64,000 nt of DNA from Ornithinimicrobium pratense (lineage in GTDB: Bacteria; Actinomycetota; Actinomycetes; Actinomycetales; Dermatophilaceae): positions 3,472,001-3,536,000 of the forward strand of contig NZ_CP044427.1 in NCBI RefSeq assembly GCF_008843165.1, written 5' to 3'. A program made the translations under genes and the position numbers. Of this stretch, positions 62,486 through 64,000 are shown piece by piece. The notes beneath the pieces were generated by a model. The model was not told the DNA's origin and ran no database searches. It was given only the letters and a program-made list of their open reading frames with translations. Within the stretch, counting starts at the first letter, position 1, and every line of letters starts with the position of its first letter.

Positions 62486-63499
62486 TCACACCTCCTGGCG
62501 GCGCATCTCGGCAGCCGCCTCTGCGTAGGACAGTGCACCCGCACTGCCTGGGTCGTGGGTCATGACGGTCTCGCCGTGGCTGGGGGCCTCGCTGACCCGG
62601 ACCGAGCGGGGCACCACGGTCCGCAGGACGCGTTCACCGAAGTACTCCCGCACCTGGTCAGCCACGTCCGCCGCAAGTCGGGTCCGGCCGTCGTACATGG
62701 TCAGCAGAATGGTCGAGATGCGGAGGCCGGCGTTGAGATGCTGCTGAATGAGCTCAACGTTCTTCATCAACTGGCTCAAACCCTCAAGCGCGTAGTACTC
62801 ACACTGGATAGGGATGAGCACCTCCCGCGCGGCGACGAAGGCGTTGACGGTGAGCAGGCCGAGGCTGGGCGGGCAGTCGATGATCACGAGGTCCAGCGGC
62901 TGGTCCTGCTCTGAGAGATAGACCTCAAGCGCGCGGCGCAGGCGATTCTCCCGGGCCACCAGGGGCACCAGTTCGATCTCGGCTCCAGCCAGATCGATGG
63001 TGGCCGGGGCGCACAGCAGACCTGGCACGTGTGGACAGGGCTGCACCACCTCAGACAGTGGTATACCGTCGATGATCACGTCGTAGATGCCAGCGGTACC
63101 GCTGGTGTGCGGGATGCTCAGTGCCGTGCTCGCGTTGCCCTGCGGGTCCATGTCGATGACCAGCACGCGCAGTCCGTCCAGGGCCATAGCGGCGGCGACA
63201 TTGACAGCGGTGGTCGTCTTGCCGACCCCGCCCTTCTGGTTGGAGACCGTGATGATCCTGGTGCCGTGCCAGGGTCGACCTCCCGCGGACGCGGCGGAGA
63301 CGCCCGCCGCTGTCACTTCAGGCGTTTCACGTGAAACTCCCTCGGCTGGAGCGCCCGTTTCACGTGGAACAGAGGGGCCCGGCGTCGCGCCGCCGGGCCC
63401 ATCATCGCCTGGCCATCCCAGAACGCCGGCGCTGAGGAAAGAAGAAGGGAGGGACGGTGCGGGGACGGCAGGCCAGCCCAGCGGAGATGACGTCGACAT
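62486..63499 (-). CDS. parA: Chromosome partitioning ATPase ParA (Soj)
   Basis: ParA is the ATPase that moves ParB-bound origins. The 337-residue protein has a hydrophilic N-terminal stretch of ~80 residues, then the deviant Walker A motif SNQKGGVGKTTTAVNVAAAM, the switch region VLVIDMDPQGNASTAL, and LVIIDCPPSLGLLTVNA. The C-terminus has STILLTMYDGRTRLAADVADQV and VRVSEAPSHGETVM. ATG 63499 was chosen because the frame upstream (to 63694) has no ParA likeness. Two parS sites fall in its first part (63323-63371). parB follows after 1 bp, so both are in one operon, downstream of rsmG. Confidence 0.97.
   Translation of the reverse strand: MSTSSPLGWPAVPAPSLPSSFLSAGVLGWPGDDGPGGATPGPSVPRETGAPAEGVSRETPEVTAAGVSAASAGGRPWHGTRIITVSNQKGGVGKTTTAVNVAAAMALDGLRVLVIDMDPQGNASTALSIPHTSGTAGIYDVIIDGIPLSEVVQPCPHVPGLLCAPATIDLAGAEIELVPLVARENRLRRALEVYLSEQDQPLDLVIIDCPPSLGLLTVNAFVAAREVLIPIQCEYYALEGLSQLMKNVELIQQHLNAGLRISTILLTMYDGRTRLAADVADQVREYFGERVLRTVVPRSVRVSEAPSHGETVMTHDPGSAGALSYAEAAAEMRRQEV
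63323..63371. promoter_or_regulatory. Two parS centromere sites inside the 5' part of parA
   Basis: GTTTCACGTGAAAC at 63324-63337 matches the central 14 bp of the parS consensus (TGTTTCACGTGAAACA) exactly. GTTTCACGTGGAAC at 63357-63370 matches at all but one position. Their centres are 33 bp apart. ParB binding at these sites would load the partition complex next to oriC. Location within parA or the gene beside it is usual for origin-proximal parS sites. Confidence 0.92.
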
Positions 63500-63600
63500 G
63501 AGGGCTCCATCTTCGCTGATCAGAGGCCCCGAACCAAGCCGACCGGCCGAGAGAGGAACCCATGCTCGTCGATGCCTCAGAAGGGCTACTCCGAGGCCGT

Positions 63601-64000
63601 TCAGTGCGAGGAACGAGACCCTGGCCGGCCGCGCTTCGTTGACCCACGAGGCCGGTCGACACGCCGCCTCGTGCCGGGTGTGGACGCCTGCCACTGGGCG
63701 GGACGAACGATCTCCACCACACGGACGGGCTCGCTGACCCGGCCGACTCCCAGGTGGTGCACCGCGCTCTGCTCGACCCCCATGCGATGGAGCAGGTCAT
63801 GCGCCTGCTCGAGCTCGACCTCGGCGGCTTCTCCCTTCAGCGCCAGCAGTCGACCACCGGGCGCGAGCAGCGGGAACGACCAGGCCACCAGCTTGTCCAG
63901 GGAGGCCACAGCCCGCGCGGTCGCCACCGGCGCCAGCAGGCTCATCTCCTCGGCCCGGCCCCTGTGCACGGTGACGTTGCTCAGGCCCAGCGCCTCGACC
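63601..64000 (-). CDS. rsmG: 16S rRNA (guanine527-N7)-methyltransferase RsmG, 3' part
   Basis: The frame is open to the right edge, so only the C-terminal 133 codons are here. They contain LGLSNVTVHRGRAEEM, VASLDKLVAWSFPLLAPGGRLLALKG and AVHHLGVGRVSEPVRVVEIVRP, all typical of RsmG (GidB). The enzyme methylates G527 of 16S rRNA and its loss gives low-level streptomycin resistance in several bacteria. About 100 bp lie between its stop codon and parA. In actinobacteria the order is yidC-jag-rsmG-parA-parB, so oriC and dnaA should lie to the right of this window. Confidence 0.95.
   Translation of the reverse strand, partial: VEALGLSNVTVHRGRAEEMSLLAPVATARAVASLDKLVAWSFPLLAPGGRLLALKGEAAEVELEQAHDLLHRMGVEQSAVHHLGVGRVSEPVRVVEIVRPAQWQASTPGTRRRVDRPRGSTKRGRPGSRSSH

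Noticed and set aside
1..64000. tRNA, rRNA or riboswitch genes
   Set aside because: No stretch was seen that reads as a tRNA cloverleaf, rRNA or known riboswitch. A covariance-model scan would be the proper test.

Overview
The window is G+C-rich actinobacterial chromosomal DNA lying beside the replication origin. GTG starts, 4-nt stop/start overlaps and probable leaderless starts are common. Gene order gives the location: the right end reads rsmG (partial), parA, parB, then trxA, trxB, a SigM-type sigma factor with its membrane partner, murJ, a DUF6049-type gene, a NUDIX hydrolase and a CCA-adding enzyme. In Mycobacterium tuberculosis this order runs from Rv3919c back to Rv3907c. The left half holds dnaB, rplI, rpsR, ssb, rpsF, a class A PBP and inositol-phosphate synthase (M. 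tuberculosis Rv0058 back to Rv0046c). A Micrococcales genome, perhaps Intrasporangiaceae/Ornithinimicrobium-like, is my inference from style alone.

Layout. 1-2.65 kb: IS481-like transposase remnant, an intact IS256-family transposase, and a lone SAM methyltransferase. 2.7-3.2 kb: a probably frameshifted gene behind a perfect inverted repeat. 3.2-5.0 kb: dnaB, whose P-loop is split by a 145-residue mini-intein of class 3 type. 5.4-7.3 kb: Hsp20 under a CIRCE operator, then a MATE transporter. 7.4-14.1 kb: a complete Mrp Na+/H+ antiporter operon (mrpA, with a fused B domain, C, D, E, F, G). 14.3-16.1 kb: rpsF-ssb-rpsR-rplI.

16.5-41.3 kb is a 25-kb surface-glycan locus inserted between rpsF and ino1. 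It holds two UDP-sugar dehydrogenases, an ABC exporter (Wzm/Wzt type), several cytosolic glycosyltransferases, a GT28-like transferase, a polytopic GT39-like enzyme, an unknown 211-residue protein and a 945-residue protein made of two asparagine-synthetase-like modules. Paralogous convergent gene pairs in mirror image flank the locus. One copy has its N-terminal domain cut off by an apparent frameshift.

41.5-51 kb: ino1, a class A PBP, a membrane glycosyltransferase-like protein, an acyltransferase-3/SGNH O-acetyltransferase, a Wzz-like protein and the CCA-adding enzyme. 51-61.2 kb: NUDIX, DUF6049, MurJ with pseudokinase and extracellular domain, sigM, putative anti-sigma factor, trxB, trxA. 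61.3-64 kb: parB, parA and partial rsmG, with parS sites inside the parA and parB coding regions.

Together the genes cover chromosome replication and segregation, cell-wall assembly (lipid II flipping, PBP, polymer export and O-acetylation), ion homeostasis and thiol redox. A DNA-level signal also runs through the window: the 8-mer GGTATGCC/GGCATACC recurs and forces codons that are otherwise avoided.
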